Origin: Planctomycetota bacterium
GTDB taxonomy: Bacteria > Planctomycetota > UBA8742 > UBA2392
NCBI GenBank assembly: GCA_019636215.1
Contig: JAHBXZ010000013.1
Span: 62,001-126,000, forward strand
Length of the DNA: 64,000 nucleotides
Reading direction: 5' to 3'
The translations under genes were made by a program, and so were the position numbers. Of this stretch, positions 16,496 to 24,369 are shown one piece after another. Under the pieces are notes generated by a model that was not told the DNA's origin, searched no databases, and was given only the letters and a program-made list of their open reading frames with translations. Each line of letters starts with the position of its first letter. The stretch's first letter is position 1.

Positions 16496-16942
16496 ATGGG
16501 CGACAGTTTCACAGCGTTGCATTGCCACATCGTGTTCTCGACCAAGAACCGGCAACCCTTGTTGGGCACGGAAGTTCGCGACGAACTGTTTCCATACATG
16601 GCAAGCGTGATGAAGAACCTTGGGTGCAAGCTGTTGCTCGGCGGCGGCGTTGAGGATCACGTGCATTTGTTGGCCGGGATTCACCCGTCGCGGGCTGTGT
16701 CCGATGTGATGCGCGACGTCAAAGCGAATTCATCGCGCTGGGTCAGCGAACGCTGGCGGAACCTGGGTAAGTTCGAGTGGCAAGCCGGGTACGGTGCCTT
16801 TGCCGTGGCGGCAAGCAGGCTGGAGGCGGTCGAAAAGTACATCCTCGGCCAGGCCGAGCATCACAAGCGCGAGTCACCGCAGGATGAGTTGCGTCGGCTG
16901 TTGGATGAGAACGGGATTCCTTACGACCCGCGCTATGTGTGA
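16496..16942 (+). mobile_element. REP-associated (IS200/IS605-like) Y1 transposase, TnpA-REP type
   Basis: The 148-residue protein is a HUH-type single-strand DNA transposase. FTALHCHIVFSTKNRQPLL opens the fold, EDHVHLLAGI contains the metal-binding His-hydrophobic-His pair, and VEKYILGQAEHHKRES contains the likely catalytic Tyr. The C-terminal ENGIPYDPRYV ending is common in this subgroup. No TnpB gene is adjacent, and no target-site features of a classical IS are visible. Instead the gene is embedded in clusters of short palindromes on both sides, the arrangement known for REP-associated tyrosine transposases. It is entered as one intact coding sequence and may mobilise or maintain the palindromes elsewhere in the window. 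Confidence 0.93.
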
Positions 16943-16955
16943 GCTTCGCTAGGCC

Positions 16956-17040
16956 GTCCCCTTCGGGGACTCTACTCTCGGGTGGCTTGAATTCCCGGCG
17001 CTTACGCGCCGGGCTACCTTAGGACGCCCCCTTCGGGGGC
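16956..17040. repeat. REP-like palindromes downstream of the transposase
   Basis: Three perfect palindromes follow the transposase: GTCCCC-TTC-GGGGAC (16956-16970), CCCGGCGC-TTAC-GCGCCGGG (16993-17012) and GCCCCC-TTC-GGGGGC (17026-17040). The TTC loops are the reverse complement of the GAA loops upstream, so the two clusters are in inverse orientation around the gene. Confidence 0.85.
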
Positions 17041-17089
17041 TGGCTTCACGGCAAAGGACGGATTGGTTGGTGCTAAAAATGCTCCGCCT

Positions 17090-17671
17090 TCACACATCCA
17101 GCCGCAGCAGCACCGGGATCAACCGTTCAATCGGCAGACCCATGATGTTGGCGTAGCTGCCTTTCCAGGCCTGCACGAAGTCGCCGCCCGTTTCGATGCT
17201 GAGTGCCCCGCACTTGCCCATGGGGTCGCCGCTGGCCACGTAGGCCGCGATGGCTTCTTTGCTGGCGGGCTTCATGTCCACCAGGCTGGTTACCGTGAAG
17301 CTGATTGTGGTCAGGTCGTTGGCGTCCGCCACGCAAACGCCCGTGATCACGCGCTGCATGCCGATGGCGCAGGCGCGCTCGATCATGCGCTGGGCGTCGG
17401 CGGGGTCGCGCGGTTTGCCAATGATCTCGTCGCCAATGGCGCACACGGTGTCGGCGGCAATCACGATGCACTCGCGCGGCACGTTGGGCACCACGGCCAT
17501 GGCCTTGCGCGCGGCCAGTGTGCGGCAATAGGGCTCGGGTTTATCAATTGGGTGCAGGTCTTCGTCCACGTTGCTGACCTGCACAGTGAACGCTACCCCG
17601 GCCTCGCGCAGGATCTGTGCGCGGTAGGGCGAGCCCGAGGCCAGAATCACGGGGCGTTTCAGCAACGACAT
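17090..17671 (-). CDS. maf: Maf-like nucleoside triphosphate pyrophosphatase
   Basis: Maf proteins hydrolyse non-canonical or modified nucleoside triphosphates to monophosphates (house-cleaning) and can affect septum formation when overproduced. The 193-residue length is standard. The opening VILASGSPYRAQILREAGV, the IVIAADTVCAIGDEIIGKP motif and the IETGGDFVQAWKGSYANIMGLP segment identify the family. The variant substitution pattern means the exact nucleotide preference (dTTP/UTP or m7GTP type) cannot be assigned. The ATG at 17671 begins MSLLKRPVILASG; the open frame upstream consists of repeat sequence. Confidence 0.93.
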   Translation of the reverse strand: MSLLKRPVILASGSPYRAQILREAGVAFTVQVSNVDEDLHPIDKPEPYCRTLAARKAMAVVPNVPRECIVIAADTVCAIGDEIIGKPRDPADAQRMIERACAIGMQRVITGVCVADANDLTTISFTVTSLVDMKPASKEAIAAYVASGDPMGKCGALSIETGGDFVQAWKGSYANIMGLPIERLIPVLLRLDV

Positions 17672-17712
17672 GGGCGATGTTCTAGCGGGTGGTGGGGTAA
17701 CTGGAAACTGCC

Positions 17713-17798
17713 GTGTCTGGTGTCGAGTGTCTTGTGTCTGGAAAGGGCGAAGTGCAGTCACAGTCTGTTGACGTTAACCAGACACCAGACACCAGACA
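17713..17798. repeat. Heptanucleotide-repeat hairpin, GTGTCTG word, copy B
   Basis: Left arm 17713-17740: GTGTCTG, GTGTCGA, GTGTCTT, GTGTCTG. Right arm 17778-17798: three exact CCAGACA units. The spacer is 37 bases. It fills the gap between two leftward genes (maf and the YkgJ-like gene). The left arm is nearly identical to that of the copy at 36130. Confidence 0.9.
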
Positions 17799-17800
17799 CA

Positions 17801-18295
17801 TCAGTCCCTCGCCGGTATGCCGCGGTTCTCGCGGTCCTGGTTGAGCTGGCGGGTGACTTCGTCGGCGGGCACGATCGGCGCATCGTGGTTGATGCCGGGG
17901 CACTGGGTGGATTCCTTGGCCCAGGTCTGCTCGCTGGCCATGACCTCGTGCCAGAAGGGATAGGTGCGGCACTGGCCGGGGCGGGCCGGGTACACGCTGC
18001 AGCCGCCGTCGCGCAGGAAGATGCAGTCTTTGTTCGGCTTCTCGATCAGGCTGTAGCGGTTGCTGGCCTGGCGCACGTACTTGCGCGTAAAGGGCTCGAA
18101 CTCCATGCGCAGGAATTCGGCCAGGGCCTGCATTTCCTCAACCTTGACCCACACATAACCCGCGCCGCGCTTGCCGCTGCAGCAGTCCACGCAATCGGGC
18201 GCCAGGCAGCGAAAGCGCAGTCCGGCCTGATACCAGCGGCCGGCGCGCTTTTCGCGCAGCAGGCGTTCGGCTTCGTCACGGGCGTTATCGGGCAT
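17801..18295 (-). CDS. YkgJ-family cysteine cluster protein (UPF0153)
   Basis: The 164-residue protein carries the family cysteine cluster: FRCLAPDCVDCCSGK in the first third, then CIFLRDGGCSVYPARPGQCRTYPFW in two parts, and a further Cys (CPGINHDA). The family is predicted to bind Fe-S or zinc through these Cys residues; no reaction is established. The ATG at 18295 is preferred because an upstream ATG at 18478 would extend into the promoter region of the divergent ECF sigma gene. Confidence 0.88.
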   Translation of the reverse strand: MPDNARDEAERLLREKRAGRWYQAGLRFRCLAPDCVDCCSGKRGAGYVWVKVEEMQALAEFLRMEFEPFTRKYVRQASNRYSLIEKPNKDCIFLRDGGCSVYPARPGQCRTYPFWHEVMASEQTWAKESTQCPGINHDAPIVPADEVTRQLNQDRENRGIPARD

Positions 18296-18437
18296 ATGGG
18301 CAGGATACAGGCCTGAACCGGGGCTGCACGGGGCCGTTAGCAGGGGTATGAGTACACTCAACCCAGGTATGATCGGCCGATTTGCCGGATTGTTTGTCAG
18401 GCCGGTAACCAGCGCGGAACCCAAGACAGGAAACCGA

Positions 18438-18989
18438 GTGGCGGAAGCGCCCGATGATGCAGCCCTGATCGCGCGCACGTTGCGCGGGGATGAAGCCGCC
18501 TACGCGGCGCTGGTCGAGCGTCACTGGCACACGGCCTTCGGCAGTGCCTGGGCGGTGCTGAACAACGCGGGCGACGCCGAGGAAATGGCGCAGGAAACGT
18601 TTGTGCAGGTGTACCAGAAGCTGGCCACATTGCGCGAACCGGGTGCAATTGGCGGCTGGGTGTGGCGGATCGCGCGGGACACATCGCTGAAGTACATCCG
18701 CAAACACAAGCGGGTGAAGGCCATGGGTGAACTGCCGGATACCGGGGAAACAGGCGAGGGGCCGGAAATGCCCATGCTGGCGGGCGAAGAACGCAGTGCC
18801 CTGATGCAGGCCATGAACGAACTGCCCGAAGAAATGCGTGAAGCCCTGACGATGAAGTACTGGGAAGAACTTGAGTACGAGCAAATGGCCAAGCGCACCG
18901 GTTCAAGCGAAGCCGCGCTGTATCAGCGCGTGTGCCGCGGCCTGAAGCGGCTGCGGGAGTTGCTGGAAGCCAAGGAAAAGCTGGCGTGA
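18438..18989 (+). CDS. ECF-type RNA polymerase sigma factor
   Basis: This sigma-70 family protein shows region 2 (LIARTLRGDEAAYAALVERH, then DAEEMAQETFVQVYQKL and GGWVWRIARDTSLKYIRKHK) and region 4 (LPEEMREALTMKYWEELEYE, SSEAALYQRVCRGLKRLREL), with no region 1 or 3. GTG at 18438 is chosen because AGGA lies seven bases upstream and the conserved region starts directly after it (183 residues). An alternative ATG at 18348 would add 30 residues without family similarity. It overlaps the following membrane-protein gene by four bases (GTGA), the usual arrangement of a sigma factor with its regulator. Confidence 0.92.
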   Translation: MAEAPDDAALIARTLRGDEAAYAALVERHWHTAFGSAWAVLNNAGDAEEMAQETFVQVYQKLATLREPGAIGGWVWRIARDTSLKYIRKHKRVKAMGELPDTGETGEGPEMPMLAGEERSALMQAMNELPEEMREALTMKYWEELEYEQMAKRTGSSEAALYQRVCRGLKRLRELLEAKEKLA

Positions 18990-19873
18990 ACGAGCCGCAT
19001 GACGATGAAGGTTTTGACCGCACCCCGCAGGGCGAGGCCCTGGCCACGCTGTTGCGGCGGCATGCCCCGCCGGCCAGCAGCGCCGCAATCGGTGCGGCGG
19101 CGGTGTTGGGCCGGTTGCAGCAGCAGCGCCGGGCGCAGCGGCTGGGCCTGATGCGCTGGCTTGCACCGGCAGCGGGCGTGGCAGCGGCGATCCTGATTGT
19201 GCTGGTGGCAACTTTGCCCGATGAAGCTCGCGCGCCTGCGCCGCAGCCGGGCGTGCCGGCCCTTGCCACACCGGAGCCCCAACCGGTGCCGCAGTCGCCG
19301 CAGGCGGTTCTTACCGCGCGCCTGCGCGGCACAAGCGGCAACGGCTGGCGCCTGGACGCGGGGCTGAAAGACGGCCTGCGCGTGGGCGACAAGCTTGTCG
19401 GCAAATCCGGCGCGACGGCCGAGGTGGTGGCGGCGGGGATTTTTGATTCGCGGGTGCGCGTGGACGGCCCGGCTGCCCGCGGTGCCGAGTTTGCCATGAC
19501 AGGCGTGCCCCCGCGTGTGGACCGCGCCTTGCGCATGGTGGAGTACGGCGGCGACCCCGGTGCGCTGCTGGACCTGGGAGCAATCTTGGACACCATGCCG
19601 ATGCGCGAGGCCAGGCTGGTCGGCCTTGCCGACGGCCGCGCCGTTCAGGTGCAGGAAGTGATCCCGGCGGTTCTGCGGGACTTTGCCGGCGAGCCGCAGT
19701 CTACGCTGGCCGCGCGGCTTGGCCTGCGCGCGGGCGATGTGGTTGTGGCGGTCAACGGCATGCAGGTGCGCGACGTGGCGGGCATGGCCAACGCGCTGGA
19801 GTACAGCCGCGGCGGCAACACCAGTGTCACGGTGATCCGCGGCAGCGCCACACTGGAACTCAGCGCGAAGTGA
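18986..19873 (+). CDS. Membrane protein with C-terminal PDZ domain, probable regulator of the adjacent sigma factor
   Basis: The 295-residue protein starts at GTG 18986, overlapping the sigma gene stop, with AGGAAAAG upstream. A cytoplasmic N-terminal segment of about 55 residues with Asp/Glu and Arg/Gln stretches is followed by one transmembrane helix (LAPAAGVAAAILIVLVATL). A Pro/Ala-rich linker, a beta-rich module and a C-terminal PDZ domain (LAARLGLRAGDVVVAVNGMQ) follow. Position and topology suggest an anti-sigma-like sensor, but the zinc-binding HxxxCxxC anti-sigma motif is absent. PDZ modules often sense unfolded envelope proteins or present peptides to proteases, so an envelope-stress role is plausible but unproven. 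Confidence 0.8.
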   Translation: MNEPHDDEGFDRTPQGEALATLLRRHAPPASSAAIGAAAVLGRLQQQRRAQRLGLMRWLAPAAGVAAAILIVLVATLPDEARAPAPQPGVPALATPEPQPVPQSPQAVLTARLRGTSGNGWRLDAGLKDGLRVGDKLVGKSGATAEVVAAGIFDSRVRVDGPAARGAEFAMTGVPPRVDRALRMVEYGGDPGALLDLGAILDTMPMREARLVGLADGRAVQVQEVIPAVLRDFAGEPQSTLAARLGLRAGDVVVAVNGMQVRDVAGMANALEYSRGGNTSVTVIRGSATLELSAK

Positions 19874-19885
19874 TGGCGGGAATCG

Positions 19886-20305
19886 TCAGGCGCGAAAGTC
19901 AAAAAGCTCAGGCGAGACTTTGAAGTATGCGGCAACCTTGCCGATCTGCGCACGTGTCAGTTTGCGGTCGCCGCTGAGAACCTCGGAAATCGTGGACTCG
20001 GCAATGCCAAGTTCCCGCGCGGCACGGGCCTGGCTGAGGCCGCGCGATTCCAGCAGGTCGGCCAGTGCGGCTGCGTCTGTGGCTGGTTCTATCGCATAGA
20101 CTTCTTCTTCGTAGCGCTCGACCAGGCCGGACAGCACTTCAAGGTAGGCTTCTTCCTCGGTGCTGCGTTCTTTGTCGAGAAGGCCGTCCACAACACGCAT
20201 GGCGCGATCCAGGTCCTTTTCCGCCTCTATGGGGACCAGCGGAAATGCACGCACCAGCGCGATGAAGCGGTCGAGGCTGAAGGATGGGCGTGAATTGGTT
20301 GCCAT
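19886..20305 (-). CDS. higA: HigA-type antitoxin with C-terminal helix-turn-helix
   Basis: The 139-residue protein has an N-terminal alpha-helical region (LDRAMRVVDGLLDKE, EEAYLEVLSGLVERYE) and a C-terminal XRE-type helix-turn-helix (LSQARAARELGIAESTISEVLSGDRKLTRAQIGKVAAYF in two helices plus wing), the layout of HigA antitoxins of HigB-type RNases. It probably neutralises HigB and represses the operon. The ATG at 20305 lies four bases after the higB stop, so the toxin gene comes first, as is usual for HigBA. Confidence 0.92.
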   Translation of the reverse strand: MATNSRPSFSLDRFIALVRAFPLVPIEAEKDLDRAMRVVDGLLDKERSTEEEAYLEVLSGLVERYEEEVYAIEPATDAAALADLLESRGLSQARAARELGIAESTISEVLSGDRKLTRAQIGKVAAYFKVSPELFDFRA

Positions 20306-20309
20306 GGTC

Positions 20310-20597
20310 CTAACTCTTCCAGTCGTCCTGATCGTACTCTTCATGAGTCAACACGTAGCGGACGTACACCTTAAGCCTGTTGTAGTGGATCGCGGTGATC
20401 AGCCGGTACTTGTTGCCACCCACATTGAAGACCACAAATCTGCCGACTAGGTCTGCACTGTTGTAGTCAGCCAGCACATCCCCAAACTTTGTCCACTTGG
20501 CCCTCCTGGCGCGGTTGAACCAGGCTTTGAGGGGCTGTTCCGCCTTGGGGTGACGACGCCAAAACTCGACCAGCTTCTTCCTTGAAATGACGTGCAT
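20310..20597 (-). CDS. higB: HigB-type toxin (ribosome-dependent mRNA interferase)
   Basis: A 95-residue protein whose start (MHVISRKKLVEFWRRHPKAE) and core (VVFNVGGNKYRLITAIHYN, VYVRYVLTHEEYDQDDW) match the HigB family. Family members cleave mRNA on translating ribosomes. The ATG at 20597 matches the family start; an ATG eight codons upstream is also in frame. The promoter should lie in 20598-20720, a comparatively AT-rich segment, consistent with acquisition from elsewhere. The pair is the only toxin-antitoxin system seen in the window. Confidence 0.93.
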   Translation of the reverse strand: MHVISRKKLVEFWRRHPKAEQPLKAWFNRARRAKWTKFGDVLADYNSADLVGRFVVFNVGGNKYRLITAIHYNRLKVYVRYVLTHEEYDQDDWKS

Positions 20598-20724
20598 GTG
20601 TTGGTTCCCGCCCGTTTGCATGCCCCGGGCGCAAGGGACGTCTGCAATCCGAGTGACTCACTCGAATTGTCCTCCAAACTACAATTCTATTGTCTTCGCA
20701 AGTTGCGAAGAAGTCAAGTACGCG

Positions 20725-22419
20725 CTAACGCTTGTTCGCCTTGCTGTGGCCGAAGACCTTCAGCAGGTTCTGGTAGGCCGCGTTGCCTTCCAGCTTGGCA
20801 AAGGCCGGGTTCTCGTTCAGGCGCTTGCGGTCGCGAAAGCCGTTCTTCACCGCGCGTTCCAGCATGCGCAGGCCTTCTTCGGGTTTTTCGGGCGCGGTCA
20901 GCACCGCCAGCCAGTACAGCGTCTCGGCAAAGCTGGGGTTGACAGTCAGCGCGCGCTCCAGCAGCGGGCGGGCTTTCTCGGGCGTCTTGCGGTTGATGTG
21001 CAGCACCGCCAGCGCCACATAGCCGCGTTCGTCGGCGGGCACAAGTTCAATGCACTTCTCAAACTCGCGCTCGGCGGCCTTCCAGGCCTTGCCCTTTTCG
21101 TAAATCTTGCCCAGTGAGATGCGCGCCTCCACATTGTGCGCATTCAGCTTGAGCGCGTACGTCAGGTTTTCGCGCGCGCCACTCAGGTCGCCGGCCATGC
21201 GCTGCAGGCTGCCCAGGAAGCTGCGGGCGCGCGGGTCATCGGGGTTGATCTCCACGGCGCGCTGGTAGTCGGCGGTGGCAAGGTCGAACTTGCGCATCTT
21301 GCGGTGGATGTGCCCGCGCAGCATGAACAGCCGCGCGTCGTCACTCTTGAGGCGCATGGCCTGCTCAATCTGCTTCAGGGCCTCGTCATACTTCGCACGG
21401 CGCATGGCCTGCTGCGCGTCGGTGACCGAGTTCTCCAGCTGGGTGGTCATGGAAAGGATCGCAAGCTCAATGGTCTCGTTGCGGTCGATTTCCTCGCTGG
21501 CCTGTTCTTCAGCCTGCTGGGCCATCTTGTAGATGCCGCTTTCCCCGCCGCGCGTAACGGTAACCGTGCGGCGGCGCAGGCTGCGGATAAGCTCGCCCGC
21601 GGCCTCCAGGTCTTCGGCCAGTTCTTCGGCGTCCTGGTAGCGCGACTCCGGCTTCTTGGCCAGCATGCGGTTGACAATGCGTTCCAATTCGCGCGGCAGG
21701 CCGGGCCGCAGGGTGCCAATCGCCGGGTAGTCGTCCTGCTGGTGCATCAGAATCAGGGCCTGGGCGGTTTCACCCAAAAACGGCCGACGCCCGGTCAACA
21801 GCAGGTACAACGTCACGCCAAGGCTGTAAATGTCGCTGCGCCCATCCACTTTCTCGCCGCGGCATTGCTCGGGGCTCATGTAGGGCGGGCTGCCGGAATG
21901 CCCGCTGCTGGCCTCGCTGCCCATGGCTGCGGCCACGCCGAAGTCGCTGATCTTGACGCGCCCGTTGCTGAGAATCAGCAGGTTGTCGGGCTTGATGTCG
22001 CGGTGTACCAGGTTACGTTTGTGGGCATAGGCAAGGCCGCGCGCGGCCTGGCCCGCGATCTTGACGGCCAGCAGCGGGTCCACGCCCTGGCGCGAAACCA
22101 GCCGCGATACCGGCACGCCATCAATCAGCTGCATTACGATGTAGGGCAGGCCGTTGCTTTCCTCGACGGCGTACACCGGCGTGATGTTGGGGTGTTCCAG
22201 CTGCCCGGCAAGGCGGGCCTCGTTCATGAAGCGCGCGCGCAGGGCCTCGTTGTTGGCCAGCTCGCGCGGCAGCACCTTGACGGCGACGTCTTTGTCCAGC
22301 CCGGTGTGCCGGGCGCGGTACACCTGGCCCATGCCGCCACGGCCGATGCACTCAATCAGGGTGCACTTGCCCAGTGTTGAGCCTGACAGGTTTTCAGGGT
22401 CGTCCGTGGTACCCGGCAT
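20725..22419 (-). CDS. Hanks-type Ser/Thr protein kinase with C-terminal TPR repeats
   Basis: The 564-residue protein has a complete kinase domain (about 18-285): glycine loop IGRGGMGQVYRA, catalytic Lys48 in DVAVKVL, HRDIKPDN with Asp141, DFG at 159-161, and PYMSPEQCRG in the activation/P+1 region. About 330-550 holds tetratricopeptide repeats (ALKQIEQAMRLKSDDARLF, LATADYQRAVEINPDDPRA and further units). No transmembrane helix separates them, so it should be cytosolic. Targets are unknown; TPRs suggest a scaffold for partner proteins. Such kinase-TPR proteins are frequent in planctomycetes. Confidence 0.94.
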   Translation of the reverse strand: MPGTTDDPENLSGSTLGKCTLIECIGRGGMGQVYRARHTGLDKDVAVKVLPRELANNEALRARFMNEARLAGQLEHPNITPVYAVEESNGLPYIVMQLIDGVPVSRLVSRQGVDPLLAVKIAGQAARGLAYAHKRNLVHRDIKPDNLLILSNGRVKISDFGVAAAMGSEASSGHSGSPPYMSPEQCRGEKVDGRSDIYSLGVTLYLLLTGRRPFLGETAQALILMHQQDDYPAIGTLRPGLPRELERIVNRMLAKKPESRYQDAEELAEDLEAAGELIRSLRRRTVTVTRGGESGIYKMAQQAEEQASEEIDRNETIELAILSMTTQLENSVTDAQQAMRRAKYDEALKQIEQAMRLKSDDARLFMLRGHIHRKMRKFDLATADYQRAVEINPDDPRARSFLGSLQRMAGDLSGARENLTYALKLNAHNVEARISLGKIYEKGKAWKAAEREFEKCIELVPADERGYVALAVLHINRKTPEKARPLLERALTVNPSFAETLYWLAVLTAPEKPEEGLRMLERAVKNGFRDRKRLNENPAFAKLEGNAAYQNLLKVFGHSKANKR

Positions 22420-22453
22420 GGTGCGGGATGATAGCGGGGCAACGGGTCGGATA

Positions 22454-23470
22454 CTACCCGCCCAGATAGCTCATCTCGGCTTTGGGCACCGGTGCGGCGT
22501 TGGCGGCGCGCAGCTCGCTGTAGCGGTCGTCGCGGGCCTGCCACAGTGCCGCAATCGCGTCGGCAATGGCGGCGTCGTCCTGGCCGTTGCGCACCAGCGC
22601 GCGCAGGTCGTGGCCGGCGGCCGCAAACAGGCAGGTGAACAGTTCGCCCCGGGCGCTCAGGCGGGCCCGTGTGCAGTCGCCGCAGAATGTGTTGGTGACG
22701 CTCGAAATGACCCCGATCTCGCCCTGGCCGTCGGCGTAGCGCCAGCGGCCGGCCACTTCGCCGGGGTAGTTCGGGTCGGCGTTGACCAGCGGCCACCGGG
22801 CGTGAATGCGCGCCACAATCTCGCGCGCGGGTGTCACATCCGTCATGCGCCAGCCGTTGGTGGTGCCCACATCCATGTATTCAATGAAGCGCGCGATCAC
22901 GCCGGTGCCGCGCCAGCGTTCGGCCATGGCTTCAATCTCGGTGTCGTTCACGCCGCGCTGCACCACCATGTTGATCTTCACGGGTGCAAAGCCGGTTTGC
23001 ATGGCGACATCCACGGCTTTCAGGACCGGCGCCACGCCCACACCCTTGCCGTTCATGCGGCCGAAGGTGGCGTCGCTTAAACTGTCCAGGCTGATCGTCA
23101 CGCGGTTCAGCCCGGCCGCCTTCAACTCACGGGCCATGGCCGGCAGCAGCAGGCCGTTGGTGGTCAGGGCGATGTCCTCAATGCCGGGCACGGCGCGCAG
23201 TTGCGCAATCAACTGCGGCAGATCACGGCGCAACAGGGGCTCGCCGCCGGTGATGCGCAGCTTGACCACGCCCAGGCCGGCGAAAATGCGGGCCAGCCGG
23301 GCAAGCTCTTCATACGTGAGAATCTCGGCGCGGGGCAGAAACCTGTAATCAGGCCCGAAAACGTCCGCAGGCATGCAGTAACTGCAGCGCAGGTTGCAGC
23401 GATCTGTCACCGAGATGCGCAGGTCGCGCAGGTGGCGTCCGCGGGTGTCTGTGGGGGCTGCCTTTGCCAT
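22454..23470 (-). CDS. moaA: GTP 3',8-cyclase MoaA
   Basis: MoaA is a radical SAM enzyme that cyclises GTP in the first step of molybdenum cofactor synthesis. The N-terminal cluster motif is C25, C29, C32 (RCNLRCSYCMP) and the second, GTP-binding cluster is at the C-terminal side (TFCGDCTRARLSARGELFTCLF as CGDC plus a third Cys). The conserved ITGGEPLLRRDL segment and the terminal Gly-Gly are present, and the 338-residue length is normal. No other moa gene lies nearby. It follows the kinase gene's promoter region on the same strand, 34 bases upstream of it. Confidence 0.95.
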   Translation of the reverse strand: MAKAAPTDTRGRHLRDLRISVTDRCNLRCSYCMPADVFGPDYRFLPRAEILTYEELARLARIFAGLGVVKLRITGGEPLLRRDLPQLIAQLRAVPGIEDIALTTNGLLLPAMARELKAAGLNRVTISLDSLSDATFGRMNGKGVGVAPVLKAVDVAMQTGFAPVKINMVVQRGVNDTEIEAMAERWRGTGVIARFIEYMDVGTTNGWRMTDVTPAREIVARIHARWPLVNADPNYPGEVAGRWRYADGQGEIGVISSVTNTFCGDCTRARLSARGELFTCLFAAAGHDLRALVRNGQDDAAIADAIAALWQARDDRYSELRAANAAPVPKAEMSYLGG

Positions 23471-23550
23471 GGCACCAGTGTGCCCGCCAGGCCGTCAAAG
23501 GGCCAGCGGGGGCCTACCCCGGGGCGCTTAACCTTGCTAAGACTCCGGGC

Positions 23551-23952
23551 ATGACACAGCAGGGAAGCCGGCAGTATGTAGTGATCCGCGTGGGCAAACC
23601 CGCCGAAGAGGCGGACTTTTTCTCGCGCGTGTTCAACGCCCCGGCCATGGTCGCCGGCGAGACAACGCGCCAGGTGGACACCGGCAAGTTCGTGCTGCGC
23701 ATCGAGGCCGCGGCATCGCCCGCCGAGGCCACCAGGGGCATGCACTTTGAAATCAGTGTCGACAACGTGAACCGCTTTGCCGAGGAAGTGTGGAACCGCG
23801 GCGTGAAGTACGCCAGCCGGCCCCAGAACCACAGCGACGGCATGCGGCGCGTGGGTTTTGTCAGCCCGGGCGATATCCGCATTGCCGGCGTGGGCCCGTT
23901 GAAGCTGGATTCCACCGGCGCATTTCCCACCTTTCGCGACGAAACGAAATGA
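23551..23952 (+). CDS. Glyoxalase/VOC-fold protein
   Basis: The 133-residue protein has the pattern of a vicinal-oxygen-chelate fold: two beta-alpha-beta-beta-beta modules with FFSRVFNAPAMVAGE, LRIEAA, MHFEISVDNVNRFAEEVWNRGV and VGFVSPGDIRIAGVGPLKL. The metal ligands expected of true glyoxalases are not clearly present, so the activity is unassigned. The ATG at 23551 starts MTQQGSRQYVVIRVG. It overlaps queF by four bases (ATGA) and may be co-translated with it; a functional connection with queuosine synthesis is not known. Confidence 0.78.
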   Translation: MTQQGSRQYVVIRVGKPAEEADFFSRVFNAPAMVAGETTRQVDTGKFVLRIEAAASPAEATRGMHFEISVDNVNRFAEEVWNRGVKYASRPQNHSDGMRRVGFVSPGDIRIAGVGPLKLDSTGAFPTFRDETK

Positions 23953-24329
23953 GCAAAGCCAAGCCTCCCGGCGGCACCCTGGAAACTTTCCCGAGCCCCG
24001 CGCCGCAGCGCGATTTTCTGGTACGCATTGAGGCACCCGAGTTCACCTGCGTGTGCCCCAAGACCGGGCACCCTGACTTTGCCAACATGATCCTTGAGTA
24101 CGTGCCCGAAAAACGCTGCCTCGAACTCAAGGCCTGGAAGCTCTACATCCATGCCTGGCGCAACGTGGGCATTTTCCACGAGGCCGTAACCAACCGCATT
24201 GCCGACGACCTGGTGGCTGCGCTTTCGCCCCGCTGGCTGCGGCTGACCGGCGCCTTTCACGCACACGGCGGCATTACGACCAGCGTGATCATTGAGCACG
24301 GCAAGCGCCCGCAATCCATCACGGCCTGA
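23949..24329 (+). CDS. queF: NADPH-dependent 7-cyano-7-deazaguanine reductase
   Basis: QueF reduces the nitrile of preQ0 to the amine of preQ1 in queuosine biosynthesis. The 126-residue protein is the short, unimodular (YkvM/Bacillus) type. The catalytic Cys lies in EFTCVCPKTGHPDFANM (Cys36), with the conserved Asp43 after it. The NADPH/substrate segment ELKAWKLYIHAWRNVGIFHEAVTNRI (usually ELKSLKLYL) follows, with the substrate-binding Glu in FHEAV. The ATG at 23949 overlaps the VOC gene stop. Confidence 0.95.
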   Translation: MSKAKPPGGTLETFPSPAPQRDFLVRIEAPEFTCVCPKTGHPDFANMILEYVPEKRCLELKAWKLYIHAWRNVGIFHEAVTNRIADDLVAALSPRWLRLTGAFHAHGGITTSVIIEHGKRPQSITA

Positions 24330-24369
24330 CCATTTGGCTTTCGCAGCCCGGCGTGGTTACATGCACGCC

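Noticed and set aside
16496..16942. A complete IS200/IS605 element
   Set aside because: No TnpB and no defined left and right ends; the palindrome clusters fit a REP-associated transposase better.
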